Assembly: GCA_021432605.1 (NCBI GenBank) | Contig: MU271146.1 | Span: forward strand, 806,001 to 870,000 | Reading direction: 5' to 3' | Source: Coniochaeta sp. PMI_546 | Taxonomy: Eukaryota > Ascomycota > Sordariomycetes > Coniochaetales > Coniochaetaceae | Length of the DNA: 64,000 bases | Made by a program: the position numbers and the translations under genes | The notes under the pieces: generated by a model | What the model was told of the DNA's origin: nothing | The model's input: the letters and a program-made list of their open reading frames with translations, nothing else | Databases searched by the model: none | Shown: positions 35,483-46,700 of the stretch, piece by piece | Position numbering within the stretch: the first letter of the stretch is position 1 | Layout of the letters: each line of letters opens with the position of its first letter

Positions 35483-36750
35483 CTAGAAGATCGCCAAGAT
35501 GTTCGGCGGGCTATTAGATTTGCTCTGTCAGTCAACGTCCTCGGTCTCTCACCAAACCGCGGCTAGACCAAGGGACACTCACCTAGCAACACCCCCAGGC
35601 ACATTACACGGCTCGCTAGCGACGAAGAAACTCCACCTCCCCTCGCGCCGGCACTGCTCCGCCAACCTCTCGAGGTCAAACAGCTCGCCGATCGGACACC
35701 CCCACCCGGCAAGCAGCACCTCGTGCAGCGCCCACCGCTCGCGGGTCGGCCAGCACTCGAAGCTGGGCTGGTCGCCCGCCACGGCCGAGAAGTTGCTCCA
35801 GATCCACCTCAGCACGGCCTCGCTCTGCTCGACGCCGCAGAACCGGTGCGGGGGCTCCCGCTGGAGGTCCGCGAGGTCCGCGTCGGACTTGGTGGCGCGA
35901 GCGACCATCCAGCCGGAGCGGATGATTAGGATGTCGCCGAAGTGGATCTCTGTGCCCTGGGCGGCGAGGCAGGCTTGTAGGTCGGACAGGGGGATTGGGG
36001 TTGTGGCGAAGGCGTCGAAGGCTGCGTAGGAGGGGTTGGTTTCGGCTTGTTTGAGGCGCCAGGTGTGGTAGTCTACCAGGATGCCGCGGCCTACTATGCC
36101 TTTTTCTGCCCAGGCTGTTGTAATCGTGTTAGTTGGAAGGCAGAGAGATTGAGATAAAGGGGGTCAAGATGAGGAGAACTCGACCTTGGATGCCATTCAC
36201 GGTGGTCTTGTCACCGTTGCTGTCGGTGCCGTGGATGTCGTCCATAGTCACGCCGTTGTAGAACTTCTTCTCCTGTTGGTAGCCGAAGTGTCTCAGACCG
36301 TCCCATTGGCTCGAGACTTGGGTGTTGAAGGTCCAGACGTCGTCGTTGACTGTCCGGGGAGGCTTGGCGAACAACTCCTGGTGGAAGAGCTTGCGGGCGA
36401 AGAAGGACCCCTTGGATTGTGCGTCTAGCGGCCAGTTCAGGGAGACTCTGTGTAGCTTTAGCTAGAACTCCGTGGTATAGAGACTTATATAGTATATTGC
36501 AAAGACGACATGGAACATACCTAACGCCAGTCCTAATCTCATTCTTGGCCGCGGCAGCTACTCTCTCATCAGTGAGTCGATTCAGAGTCCCCAGCTCATC
36601 GTTCTCGCCGTAGAGGCCCCACGCAGAGTGCATGGGAGCATCTTTCTGCAGTGGCAGGGCCTTGAAGGGCGGGATCCCGTTTTCATTCAACTTGTAGTCT
36701 GATTTCGGAGAGCCCATGGTGTCTGCAATCTGTTGAAGCCGTGCCGTCAT
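35483..36750 (-). CDS. Putative cyclase (kynurenine formamidase-like fold)
   Basis: Four exons (36521-36750, 36185-36447, 35583-36114, 35483-35510) give 350 residues. The last exon is only 28 bases but is well supported: it restores the expected end SPPNILAIF after VPGGVAS and uses a TAATAG acceptor. The protein belongs to the putative cyclase family (PF04199), metal-dependent hydrolases or cyclases related to bacterial kynurenine formamidase. The metal site region is WDGLRHFGY (about 130), where bacterial members have HxGTHxD; this is the usual form in the fungal branch. A GILVDYHTW block and the GDILIIRSGW strand follow. The second donor is weak (GTCGAG). An alternative start at 36717 (MGSPKSDYK) has a better context. 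Substrate is unknown; many fungal paralogues exist. It converges on the dehydrogenase gene with about 100 bases between stops. Confidence 0.83.
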
Positions 36751-37222
36751 AATTATTCAGACTTACTCTTCTACTCCTCGATTTGTCTGGCCCGTTCCCA
36801 TATGTATGCCGTTTTCTAGGGCTCTAAGTGAATGCGGGGAAGACGGAGAGAAGATCACTGCCGCTCGCAACCCCGCTGCCTCGGTGTTTATTCCCATGAT
36901 GTCGTCGTGTAAGTCGGACCCCGAACTCCACATGGCTTGTGTTCCTGTGGTTATGGATGCTAGTGACATGCTTATCAGCTCGGTATTCTCGCCGGCGTGC
37001 CATTTGACCTCGCTGCTACAATATACACTTAGAGTCCGCCGGTGAACTGGATCCGCTGTCTCTCCAGTCCAACCACCAGCCGAATTCAGTCGTGGATATT
37101 AGGATATCAACACTCAACAGAGCAATTCGAGCATGTGTAACTGGACGAAAGCCTTGATCTCTAAGCAAAAGATGCAAAATGCAAAACGAACAGTTGAATT
37201 ATGACTACTTCAAGGTTGTAGA
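36751..37222. other. Gene-free stretch
   Basis: About 470 bases between the cyclase start and the 3' end of the tRNA. It contains T-runs on the minus strand (near 37150-37190) that can terminate tRNA transcription. No gene was found. Confidence 0.45.
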
Positions 37223-37311
37223 TGCTCGCCCCGAGAATCGAACTCGGATCCTCCGCTAGGACAGCGCCATTGCTTGGGAAGCGGAGATTCTAACCATTGA
37301 ACCAAGCGAGC
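37223..37311 (-). tRNA. tRNA-Gly(CCC) with a 17-base intron
   Basis: On the minus strand the 89 bases fold as a tRNA. The acceptor stem GCTCGCT pairs with GGCGAGC and A is the discriminator. The D arm is GTTC-AATGGTTA-GAAT, the anticodon stem TCCGC/GCGGA, and the T arm CCGAG-TTCGATT-CTCGG. The anticodon loop TTCCCAA is interrupted after position 37 by 17 bases (AGCAATGGCGCTGTCCT), the canonical place for nuclear tRNA introns. Removal leaves a 72-base tRNA with anticodon CCC, reading GGG glycine codons. Both internal promoter boxes (TGGTTCAATGG and GAGTTCGATTC) are intact. Confidence 0.93.
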
Positions 37312-37716
37312 TTGCTATGATGTAATTGTTCTCTTGTGTGTGATCTTGTGCAAGGGTGAGCGCAGGGTCTGGCTCAGAGGAGCGCAGTATGCAAGTTCGC
37401 ATAAATGGGCGTTAGTGTTTCAAGGATGGGAGAATATATGCCTTAGTGTAGTTGGACGGAGAAGACAGTGGAAGATTGTACGATTGACGAACGAGAATAA
37501 TATCACAGTAGGTGTACATTTAGGTAGGTCCAGTCTAGCTTAGTGGCCGCAACCCTGACGAGCTGCACGGGCGCCCCACCACGGTCGACGTAATTCAACC
37601 CAGCTCCAAGCCTCACCTTGAGATCGGCCAGATACTCCAGAAAACAAGACCCTAGCTATTTACATACCTGGCACTGACTTCTTCCACAACCGATACCCTC
37701 CTCAACCCTTCCAAAA
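37312..37716. other. Intergenic region before GET4
   Basis: About 400 bases that should hold the tRNA upstream flank and the GET4 promoter and leader. Nothing else is seen. Confidence 0.45.
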
Positions 37717-38774
37717 ATGAGTAAGGCGGACAAGATCGAAAAGATCATCGCGCGACTCCAGAGCCGGATCGCCGAGGGGCAATACTACGAGGCGCAACAG
37801 CAGACCCGTGTCGTCGCAGCCCGATACACCAAAGCCGCCAACTGGAACAACGCTGTCGACATCCTCTACAATGTCGCCCAGTCCCTCCTCAAGGCCGGCC
37901 AGGGCGGCAGCGGAGGCGATTTGAGCGTCTTGCTGGTAGACGTCTACAAGCAGGCCGAGCTGAAGCCAGACTCCAACACCAAGGGCAAGCTGCTCACCTT
38001 GCTGCGTCTGTTTGATAGCAAGGAGCCCACGAGGAAGAAGTACATTGGCGAGCTGATTGCGTAAGTTCCACATCTACAGCTGTGAGTCATATCTATATAG
38101 CTAAGCTAATGTCTACGCAAAACAGCTGGTCAGCCAAATTCGGCGAGTACCCGGCCGGCGACCCGGAGCTCCACCACGTCATAGGCTCCCTCTACGCCGA
38201 AGAGCACGACCCATACGAGGCCGAGCGCCACCTGATAATAGGCACCAAGGAGTCCGCCGAGGTCTTGACGCGGATGGAGTACGAATGGTACAAGCAGGAC
38301 GAATCCCACACCGCAGCCCTGTATGCCGCGCGCGCCGTCCTACCCTACCTGCTCGTCGCCAACGCCCGAGCTGCCACGACCTCCTACCGAGCCTTTGTCC
38401 AGAAACTGACTGCCGACAACCCGGGCCTATCCGTGGAGAACGTCCGTAGCGGGAACTCGGAAGTCAGGGTCTTTCCCAGTCTGCCGCTGCTCAACTTCCT
38501 GGGGTTGTTGTTGCTCGCGGTGCAGAAGGGGACGCCCGACTTGTTCAGGCAGCTGAAGCAGAAGTATGGCAGCCACATTGCCGAGGTTGGCGCTTGGGAC
38601 GAGGCGCTGGAGCTGGTTGCTGAGATGTACTTCGGCATCCAGCGGCCGCGGCAGGGTAATCCTCTTTTAGACATGATGGGTAGCATGTTTGGCGGTGGCG
38701 GTGGATTTGGAGGTGCAGCGAAGAAGCCGGCGCGCCGCGTTGAGGCGCCGCCGACTGCTGAGGGGCTGGACTGA
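37717..38774 (+). CDS. GET4: Get4, tail-anchored protein targeting factor
   Basis: Two exons (37717-38060 and 38126-38774) join to 330 residues across a GTAAGT...ACAG intron. Get4 is an all-helical repeat protein that, with Get5, bridges Sgt2 and Get3 and hands tail-anchored membrane proteins to the ER insertion route. The N-terminal block (KIEKIIARLQSRIAEGQYYEAQQQ) and the second-half signature (GDPELHHVIGSLYAEE and EAERHLIIGTKES) are characteristic. Yeast Get4 is 312 residues, so the size fits. The C-terminus ends in a Gly-rich, basic, disordered tail (MFGGGGGFGGAAKKP), which is usual in filamentous fungi. It is cytosolic. The neighbours are unrelated. Confidence 0.92.
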
Positions 38775-38876
38775 GGAGAGTTTCGCAACTTGGATGGTCT
38801 TTAGCGATGTCTGTGTGCCGCTGGGAGTAGACTAGTCAAATGGTGATGTGTGACCAATCATGAGTACCGGGCTGTT

Positions 38877-39409
38877 CTACTGCCGTCTTGGAAGGTCCTC
38901 CTTTTCGTACATCCAGTTGTCCTCTGCCAGGGCTGCCACTTTTGCCCTTAGGCTTGCTCTCACAGCTTCGAGTAATTCTGTGAAGTATTAGTTTAGCAAC
39001 ATCAGCGGCAAAATCAGACATGAGATGATATACCCTCTGGTTGGGCTGGCACACTGTTCTGGTCGATCTGATGCTGCTTTACTGCCTCGGCCAGCCGCTG
39101 CCTCTCCTTCTCATGCTCCTGACCGGGGTCGAGTACTTCGTCTTCAGGATCATCCATGGGAGGCGTTGGTGGGTCGCCGAGCTCGACCTCCCCGTTCTTG
39201 TCTCGCACAACTATATCCTCTGATTCTGATGGTGCGTCCGCATCAAGTCGCAGAGTCTCAGCAGAAGTAGACGAGCTTGCGGTTGGCCGCCGGGTCAGTT
39301 GGCTTTGGAAGAGGTTGCGACGGACGTTAGATGCGGGTATGCCTCCACCTCGAGCTCTGTCAACACCTCTACCTCCTGGTCGCAATTGAGAAGGATGTCG
39401 CTCCGCCAT
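38877..39409 (-). CDS. Small unrecognised acidic protein
   Basis: Two coding exons (39034-39409 and 38877-38977) give 158 residues; the GTATAT donor and CACAG acceptor keep the frame. I do not recognise the family. The N-terminus is basic and Gly/Arg-rich (SQLRPGGRGVDRARGGG, then NVRRNLFQSQLTRRP), the middle is acidic and Pro-rich (LGDPPTPPMDDPEDEVLDP), and the C-terminus is a predicted helix (LLEAVRASLRAKVAALAEDNW). The start MAERHPSQL at 39409 is preferred. A longer model adds an exon from an ATG at 39649 through a GTACGT donor at 39480, giving 217 residues, but that segment overlaps what looks like the shared promoter with the polymerase gene. The divergent arrangement with DNA polymerase delta invites the guess of a replication or chromatin role, which is inference only. 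Confidence 0.6.
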
Positions 39410-39540
39410 GTCGAATTCTGTCACTGAGTGAAGTGGTGAACAACTGCTCGCTTGTCACTGAAAGCTGGGTCGGTACGTACCTCGCCGCCGCCCCTCAAAG
39501 ACATCTTGGAGCTCATTAAGGGTTGGGGTTACTAGCGTGC

Positions 39541-39787
39541 TTTTGCGCGAGCATATCGCGGTCGCAAAGTGGGCCATCACGTCAAAGGCGCGTCCTCGAC
39601 AGCTCCCGCAATTGAAATCTTGGGGCCTGTCGCTGATGATGACCCCCATCACAACAACAACTCATTCAACCTGTCCTTTAGCGCGTTCCCTTTCTTCGTT
39701 AAAGAGGTGATATAATTTGCACCGTCGATGATTTGATCTTGTCTACATCGACCAGGTACATCCTCAGCCAGTGTCGCCATCGCCACC
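39541..39787. promoter_or_regulatory. Divergent promoter with ACGCG-type cores
   Basis: The region between the small gene and POL3 contains several CGCG words, including GGCGCGTC at 39587-39594 (ACGCG core on the minus strand) and GCGCGA near 39545. MBF-type complexes bind ACGCG-containing boxes upstream of replication genes at G1/S in yeasts, so cell-cycle control is plausible. No binding is shown. Confidence 0.35.
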
Positions 39788-42700
39788 ATGCCGGCCACGA
39801 TCCTACCGCGAAAGCGGGTGTTCGGAGAGGCATCAAAAGCTCGTCAGAACATCGCCGCCACACCCTCCTCAACCAAGAAGCGAAGAATCGATGATATCCC
39901 CTCTTCTTCGCCAGTTGCCCGCTTCAGGAGCTCACAGGCGACTCCGGGCAGGCTGGCATCCAGCCAGCCCAAGAGCGCCTTCGAGAGCGAAGTGCTCGAG
40001 AAGCTGAGCCAGGACATCTCGGACCTCAGAGAGAGCAACTCAGAGAGAGACCAGTCATGGGCCCGTCCTCCGATTCCACAGGAGTACGACCCGGAGACAA
40101 GTCCACTATGCTTCCAGTCAATCGAAGCTGAAGAAGGCATGCTGCACGGAGAGACGGCAGTCAAGCTGTTCGGCGTCACGCAAGAAGGCAATTCTGTCTT
40201 GCTGCACGTCAAAGACTTCAAACACTACCTCTACCTGCCGGCACCAGTGTCTTTTTCCCCGAACGACTGCCTGCCATTCAAGCAATATCTCGAGACCTGC
40301 GTGGCCCAACACGCTCCGGTCATCCACTCGGTGCAGTTCACCATGCGAGAGAGCATCTACGGTTTCCAGAACAACATCCAGAACCCCTACCTCAAGATCA
40401 CCGTGACCGACCCCAAACACATAAACCGAGTCAGGAGCGTCATCGAAGACAAGAAGGCCAACTGGAAGGGCCTTTGGAAGACCGACAGTGATAAGCTCAT
40501 GACCTACGACAACATCCAATATGTCCTGCGGTTCATGGTCGACAACTCGATTACCGGCATGTGCTGGGTTGAGGCTCCAGGTGGCAAGTATCGACTGGTT
40601 GACCAGAAACACTCCAACTGCCAGATCGAAGCTGAGGTCAGCTACCGCGACTTGATCGCTCACAAGCCAGCGGGCGAGTGGTCGAAGATGGCGCCTCTGC
40701 GAATCCTGTCCTTTGATATAGAATGCGCCGGTCGCAAGGGTATCTTTCCGGAGCCTGACCACGACCCCGTCATCCAGATCGCCAACGTGGTCACAAAATA
40801 TGGAGAGAAGAAACCGTTCGTGCGCAACGTGTTCTGTCTCGACAAGACGAGTCCCATAGTTGCAACGGCCATCCTAGAGTTTGACAGGGAGGAGAAACTC
40901 CTATCCAAATGGCGTGACTTCGTGGAGGAGGTCGACCCGGACATTATCACAGGCTACAACATCGCCAACTTCGATTTCCCGTACCTGCTCGACCGCGCCA
41001 AGCATCTCAAGGTCAGAGATTTCGAGTACTGGTCTCGTACCAAGGTCAGGTCAGTCTCCAAGGAGACGAACTTTTCAAGCAAGCAGATGGGCAACCGCGA
41101 CACCAAGGCCACCAACACAAACGGCCGCTTACAGCTCGACTTGCTGCAACTGGTCCAACGTGATCACCAGCTGCGCAGCTACACACTGAATTCTGTTTGC
41201 TCGCATTTCCTGGGAGAGCAGAAGGAGGATGTGCACTACACCATGATCACGGAGCTGTTCAACGGCACTCCCGAGTCTAGGCGAAGATTGGCTCTGTACT
41301 GCTTGAAGGACGCTTACCTCCCCCAGCGGCTTATGGACAAGCTGTCCTGCCTGGAAAACTACACAGAAATGGCCAGAGTCACAGGCGTTCCTTTCAACTT
41401 CCTCCTCTCGCGAGGTCAACAAGTCAAGTTCATCAGTCAATTGTTCCGCAAAGCACTTGAGCAGAAGCTAGTTATTCCAAACAGAAAAGCCGACGGACCC
41501 GATGACCAGTACGAAGGCGCAACTGTCATCGAACCGTCAAGAGGGTACTACAAGGACACCCCTATTGCAACGCTCGATTTCGCGTCGCTGTACCCGAGTA
41601 TCATTCAGGCGCACAACCTGTGCTACACCACCCTGATTGACAGGGATAACAAGCACAAGATCGAAGCGTTCGGACTGAAGAAGGACGAGGACTATATCGT
41701 CACGCCAAACGGAGATACATTCGTGACTGCAAAGAAGCGGAAGGGCCTCCTGGCGCAGATTCTCGAGGAACTGTTGACAGCCAGAAAGCAAGCCAAGAGG
41801 GAACTCGCCAGCGAGACTGATCCCTTCAAGAAGGCTGTGCTGAACGGTCGGCAACTGGCCTTGAAAGTCAGCGCCAACTCGGTCTACGGTCTCACAGGAG
41901 CAACCAACGGCAAGCTGCCGTGTTTGGAGATTGCCAGCAGTACCACCGCCTTCGGCAGGCAAATGATCGAGAAGACGAAGCAGGAGGTCGAGGAAAAGTA
42001 CCCCAAGGCGAAGGTCATCTATGGAGATACCGATTCCGTCATGGTCAACTTCGGCACCGAAGACCTTGCTGAAGCCATGAGGCTGGGAGAAGAGGCTGCT
42101 CAATACGTCTCGTCGAAGTTCGTCAAGCCCATCAAGCTGGAATTCGAGAAGGTATATTACCCGTACCTTCTGATCAACAAGAAGCGGTATGCCGGACTGT
42201 ACTGGACGAGGACGGATAAGTACGACAAGATGGACACCAAGGGTATCGAGACGGTGCGACGAGACAATTGTCTTCTGGTGCAGACAGTTATTGAGAAGGT
42301 ACTTCGGATGATTCTCATCGACCGTGACCCAGACGGTGCCTCGGAGTAAGTCTAAGCCATCATCGTACCAGTTTGAGCTACTGCTGACTCTCATTTAGCT
42401 ACGTCAAAAACATCATCTCGGAGCTCCTCCAGAACAAAGTCGACATGTCCAAGCTCGTGATAACCAAAGCCCTGACAAAAGACGACTACGCCGCCAAGCA
42501 AGCCCACGTCGAGCTCGCGCAGCGGATGAAGAAGCGCGATGCCGGCTCGGCGCCCGGGCTGGGCGACCGCGTGGCCTACGTCATGATCAAGGGCGCCGCC
42601 GGGTCCAAGAACTTTGAGCGATCCGAGGACCCCATCTACGTGCTCGAGAACAACGTGCCGATCGACACGAAGTACTACCTCGACAACCAGCTCGCCAAGC

Positions 42701-43140
42701 CGCTGGGCCGCATCTTCGAGCCCATCCTGGGGGAGACCAAGGCCAAGTCCCTGCTCACCGGCGACCACACGCGGGCGATATCCGTGGCGGCGCCGAGCAT
42801 AGGCGGGCTGATGAAGTTCGCCAAGAAGACGCAGACGTGCATGGGCTGCAAGAAGCCGCTGACCAGCAAGGAGGAGGCGCAGGGGGCGGTGTGCGCCGAC
42901 GACGCGCCGAGGGTGGGCGAGCTGTACACCAAGACGCTGGACAAGGTGTCGGACCTCGAGGTCAGGTTCAACCGGCTGTGGACGCAGTGCCAGCGGTGTC
43001 AGGGCAGCATGCACTGCGAGGTCATCTGCAGTAGTAAGGACTGTCCCATCTTCTACATGCGCATGAAGGCCAAGAAGGACCTGGAGGATGCGAATAAGGA
43101 GTTGACGAGGTTTGACTATGACCAGGCTGCTATTTGGTGA
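39788..43140 (+). CDS. POL3: DNA polymerase delta catalytic subunit
   Basis: Two exons (39788-42345 and 42399-43140) give 1099 residues, against 1097 in yeast Pol3. It is the lagging-strand replicase, acting in the nucleus with PCNA. The N-terminus is basic with a possible nuclear signal (KKRRIDD). The 3'-5' exonuclease begins with LSFDIECAGRKG (about 307). Polymerase motifs follow in order: DFASLYPSIIQ (about 596), KVSANSVYGLTG, and YGDTDSVMV (about 744). At the C-terminus CysB, the iron-sulphur site, is complete (CQRCQGSMHCEVICSSKDC). CysA, the zinc site used for PCNA binding, has Cys1000, Cys1003 and Cys1018, but the expected fourth ligand is Asp1021 (AVCADDAP, where human has AVCEFCQP). 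The intron near the end is GTAAGT...TTTAG. Except for CysA the protein looks fully conserved. Confidence 0.97.
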
Positions 43141-43776
43141 TGGGGTCTTTCTTTTATGGTTGAGGTGTGTAGCTTCGTCATATGATATGCGGGCGTTTAA
43201 GGTTCATGGGTAGGAGGCGTTGGTGCGATGATGGGATGATTCGGGGCACGCTGAAGCCTGGTTCTTCGTTTTCCAATATTCAATCGTACATGTTCGAGCT
43301 ACCTTACCGCACCGCTTATATCCGCACTGACTGAACATGTGTCGTACATGAATGCCTGTGCCAAGTCGGGGTTCACTTCCGGTTGTTGGGTTACAGGATT
43401 GTTACACGTCAACCAACAGCACCCATCCTCCGGAGATACGCAGCGGGCACACACCAACAGCAGCTCGGAGCAATGTCAGCTCAAATAGTATATATGTCTC
43501 TTGCAGGAGTGCCCATTCAGGCTGCCGTGTTATTTGGCCTGCCAAATACTGTCTGTCCCTCAGAACTCCGTCCATCCAAATAAACCAAGTCAAGCTCAAC
43601 CCGATACTCCCAGACTTTTCTCCTGCTTCAGGAGCATACAGGTACCCAGAGATTAAAGAAGGTCAATCAAAACCAGAGAGCAGAGAGTATACCAACCCCC
43701 GCCTCCCAAACATGAAAACCATATATATCTTCTCACACATATCCCACATCACTATCCTCCCATTCCTCACGCACAA
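43141..43776. other. Convergent 3' region
   Basis: About 640 bases between POL3 and the end of the oxidase-hydrolase gene. A frame at 43352-43843 is not protein-like. Nothing else is seen. Confidence 0.45.
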
Positions 43777-46700
43777 TCAGTACAACAACTCCCCCCTCTC
43801 CACCGCAGCCTTGAACTCATCATCCGGCTCGACAAACTTATAGCCTTCCCCGCGACACACCCGATCGACCTCCTCCCGGACAAAAGGATACACATCCTTC
43901 CACGCATTCCGCCCCATCCAGCAGTCCAGGTGCCCATAGCCAGGCACCACCTTCCGCCGATAGTCCACCCCCTCCCCCCCGCCCTCAGACCCAAAAGTAT
44001 CGCACAGTATCTCATACGTCCGACTCGTACTCTCAGGGCTGAGCACCGCATTATCCCCGCCCACGAACAACATGATCGGCACGCCCTTCAGCCTAGCCAC
44101 ATTCTCCCTCGTGGTCAGGACGTCATACAGCGGCGCGTTGCGCATGACGTGGCCCTCGAAACCCTGGCGCATGAGCAAGTTCAGCAGCCGGGTGTTGACC
44201 CCGCCGAAGAAGCGGTCGATCTGCCTGTGCGTGGCCTCGTTGAGGTTGCGGTGGTTCCAGCACCGGCCGAAGACGAAGGAGGTCCTGTGGCAGGCGGCGT
44301 TGTTGCACAGCTCCCGCCTTTCGTCCGGGTAGAGGCGGAGCAGCTGGTTGATGGCCTTCTGGACCAGGGTGTCGTCCCGGCTGGTCGAGCAGGAGAACCA
44401 GGTGCCGGCCAGCCACCTGTAGACCCTGTCGAGCGGGACGGGGCCGGCCATGACCTTGATCATGTTGAGGGTCTGCCAGATGGGGTTCATGAAGACCTGG
44501 CTGCAGGTTATGCCGAGGATCCAGGAGGCGGGGATGGTGCCGTCCAGCAGGCCGGTGGAGAAGGCCACGCTGCCCATGCAGTGGGCGATGGTGTAGATCT
44601 TGGCCGGGCCGTGCCTGGAGCGGATGTACTCCAGGCAGGCCTTGAGGTCGAGCCGGGCGTCGTAGGTGGTCCACATGTTCTCCGCGACCATGAGCTGGCC
44701 GATGCGGTGGACCGAGATGTGCACCCGGTAGCCCGCGCGGGTGAAGTAGTTGACCGCGTTGAAGGGGATGGTGGGCAGGGCGTAGATCTGGTGGTCCACG
44801 CTGGCGCCGGGGATCATGAAGAGGTTCTTGATGTTCTTCTCGTCGTTGCCGGGCACCGAGGTCGGCTCCCAGATGTGCATGCGCGTGCACACGCCGTCGG
44901 AGGCGTAGATGGCTATGCTATCGTCCGGGGGAGTGTTGTTGATGTAGCCCGAGTAGGTCTGGGAGGGGTACTGCAGGGGAGTCAGGGGCGCGAGGAAGAG
45001 GGAGAGCGATTTGCGGGTGAAGAAGGTCAGGAAGCTGGCGGCGCTCATGGCCTTCTTCAGCAGCCCGCTGCCCGTGGGCGTCATGGTCATGAGCTCCGAG
45101 ACAAAGTCGGCGGGCTGGATGTGCATTATGCCCTTGGCCAGGACGCGGCCGCGGCGCCAGGCGTCTTCGTCGTCTAGGTCGTCGCACATGCCGGGCACGT
45201 GCTCGCTGACCGTGACGTAGAGGGTCGTGGTGGAGCGCCAGAGCGAGATGGGCGCGAGGGCCACGGACGAGTCGACGACCTTGTACCCGTGGAAGTGCAG
45301 CTTCTTGCCGTTCACGCCCATCATGTCGAAGTCGTACGTCAGGTTGCGCGTGCCGGGCGCCTTGTGGTCGAGAATGAAGAGGTTGAACTCGCCGCGCTGG
45401 ACCATGAAGGGCGATCCGGGTATGGTCGGGCAGACAAAGGTGCCAGTCAGCAACCCGCGGTGCTGGGACGAGTTGAGCATGTTGGTCGCGTTGAAGGCTT
45501 GCATGCTGAGGAAGAAACGGGCGCTCTCGCAGAGGCTCTTAGCCGAGCGGTAGGCGAGTTCGTATGTGTCGCGCTCGTCCTCGATCATGCCCTGGTCGTA
45601 GTGGATGAAGCCCGACATGACCTCGGTGAAGCCGAAGCCGCTTGCTTTGATGGCGTCGGCTTTAATGATAACATCCGTCGCGCCGTTGATGCTCAGAGCT
45701 TCCTCTTGGACATCGACGTCGAGGGCTGCTGGTTGGGACTCGCGCCGAAGAGGAGCATGTGCCGGCTCGCCGAAGAGGTCGAGGATCCCGTTCCTCTCCT
45801 CGCTGATGCTCAGGTCGTGCTTGTGAGCGTAAAGCTCTACGGACCGCTCGGCCAGTGCGGCGATCGTGGCGAACGGGTTAGCGCCCAGAGCAACTGGAAT
45901 TAACGAACCGTCCGTCACAATGAGGCCATCGTGCGTCTCTGGGCCGTTTCCGGTCAAGACCTCGCCAGCATGGTTGGTGACGCCGGTTGCACCAGTGTTG
46001 TCTCGTGCCATGTGAGCGCCACCGATGGGATGGACGGTTACCTGCTGCTCGCCCATGAGCGCAAAGAAAGGATTTTGAACCAGCGTGCCGCCGACAGCCT
46101 GGGTCGCCCTGGCAAGCACCTCGTTCAGGTGCTTTACGTGGGCACTGCGGCCGACTCCGAGGAACTCGAGCACTGGCTTGTCGTCCTTTAGTGACAAGAC
46201 TGCTTGGTTGCCTGTTCTTTGTGTCAGTGTCTCAATGACAACCCCACCGGATCCCACGCAATTACTTACTGTCATGCGACATGATGAGGTATATCTGCGT
46301 CTTCTCCATCGCGCCGTTCTTGAAATACGGCCCGAGGAACCGGCTTCCGTACCGCGCGAGGGCCGCTTGCGTTCTCTCGACCACGCTCTCGTTCTTGGGT
46401 CCGATACTGCCGGGCATGAGGTCCAGCATCGTCTGGAGAAACCCGGCCAAAGCCTGAGGAACAGCACCGTCCTCGATTACGAAACCGTCCAAAGGATTAT
46501 CGTGTCCCTCTCTGCAGTCTATTACACCGTTGATCGTGGGGCCTACAGGCTTATAAGGCGAAGGGAATGCGCGTCCTATGGCATTGGCGTTTTCGTCGGT
46601 GTTGTAGCTAGATACTCTGTCAGTCACTTTCATGTCTTATAGGCCATTGACACTCGCGAGATACTCACCCAAAAGCCAGAATGTCGCCATTCCCGCTCAT

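Noticed and set aside
43352-43843. 163-codon plus-strand frame between POL3 and the fusion gene
   Set aside because: It overlaps the end of the fusion gene, and its composition and lack of motifs point to 3' UTR sequence.
43930-45177. 415-codon open frame on the plus strand
   Set aside because: It is the mirror of the oxidase-hydrolase exon. Low-complexity Ala/Gly/Val/Asp composition comes from GC-rich third positions on the other strand.
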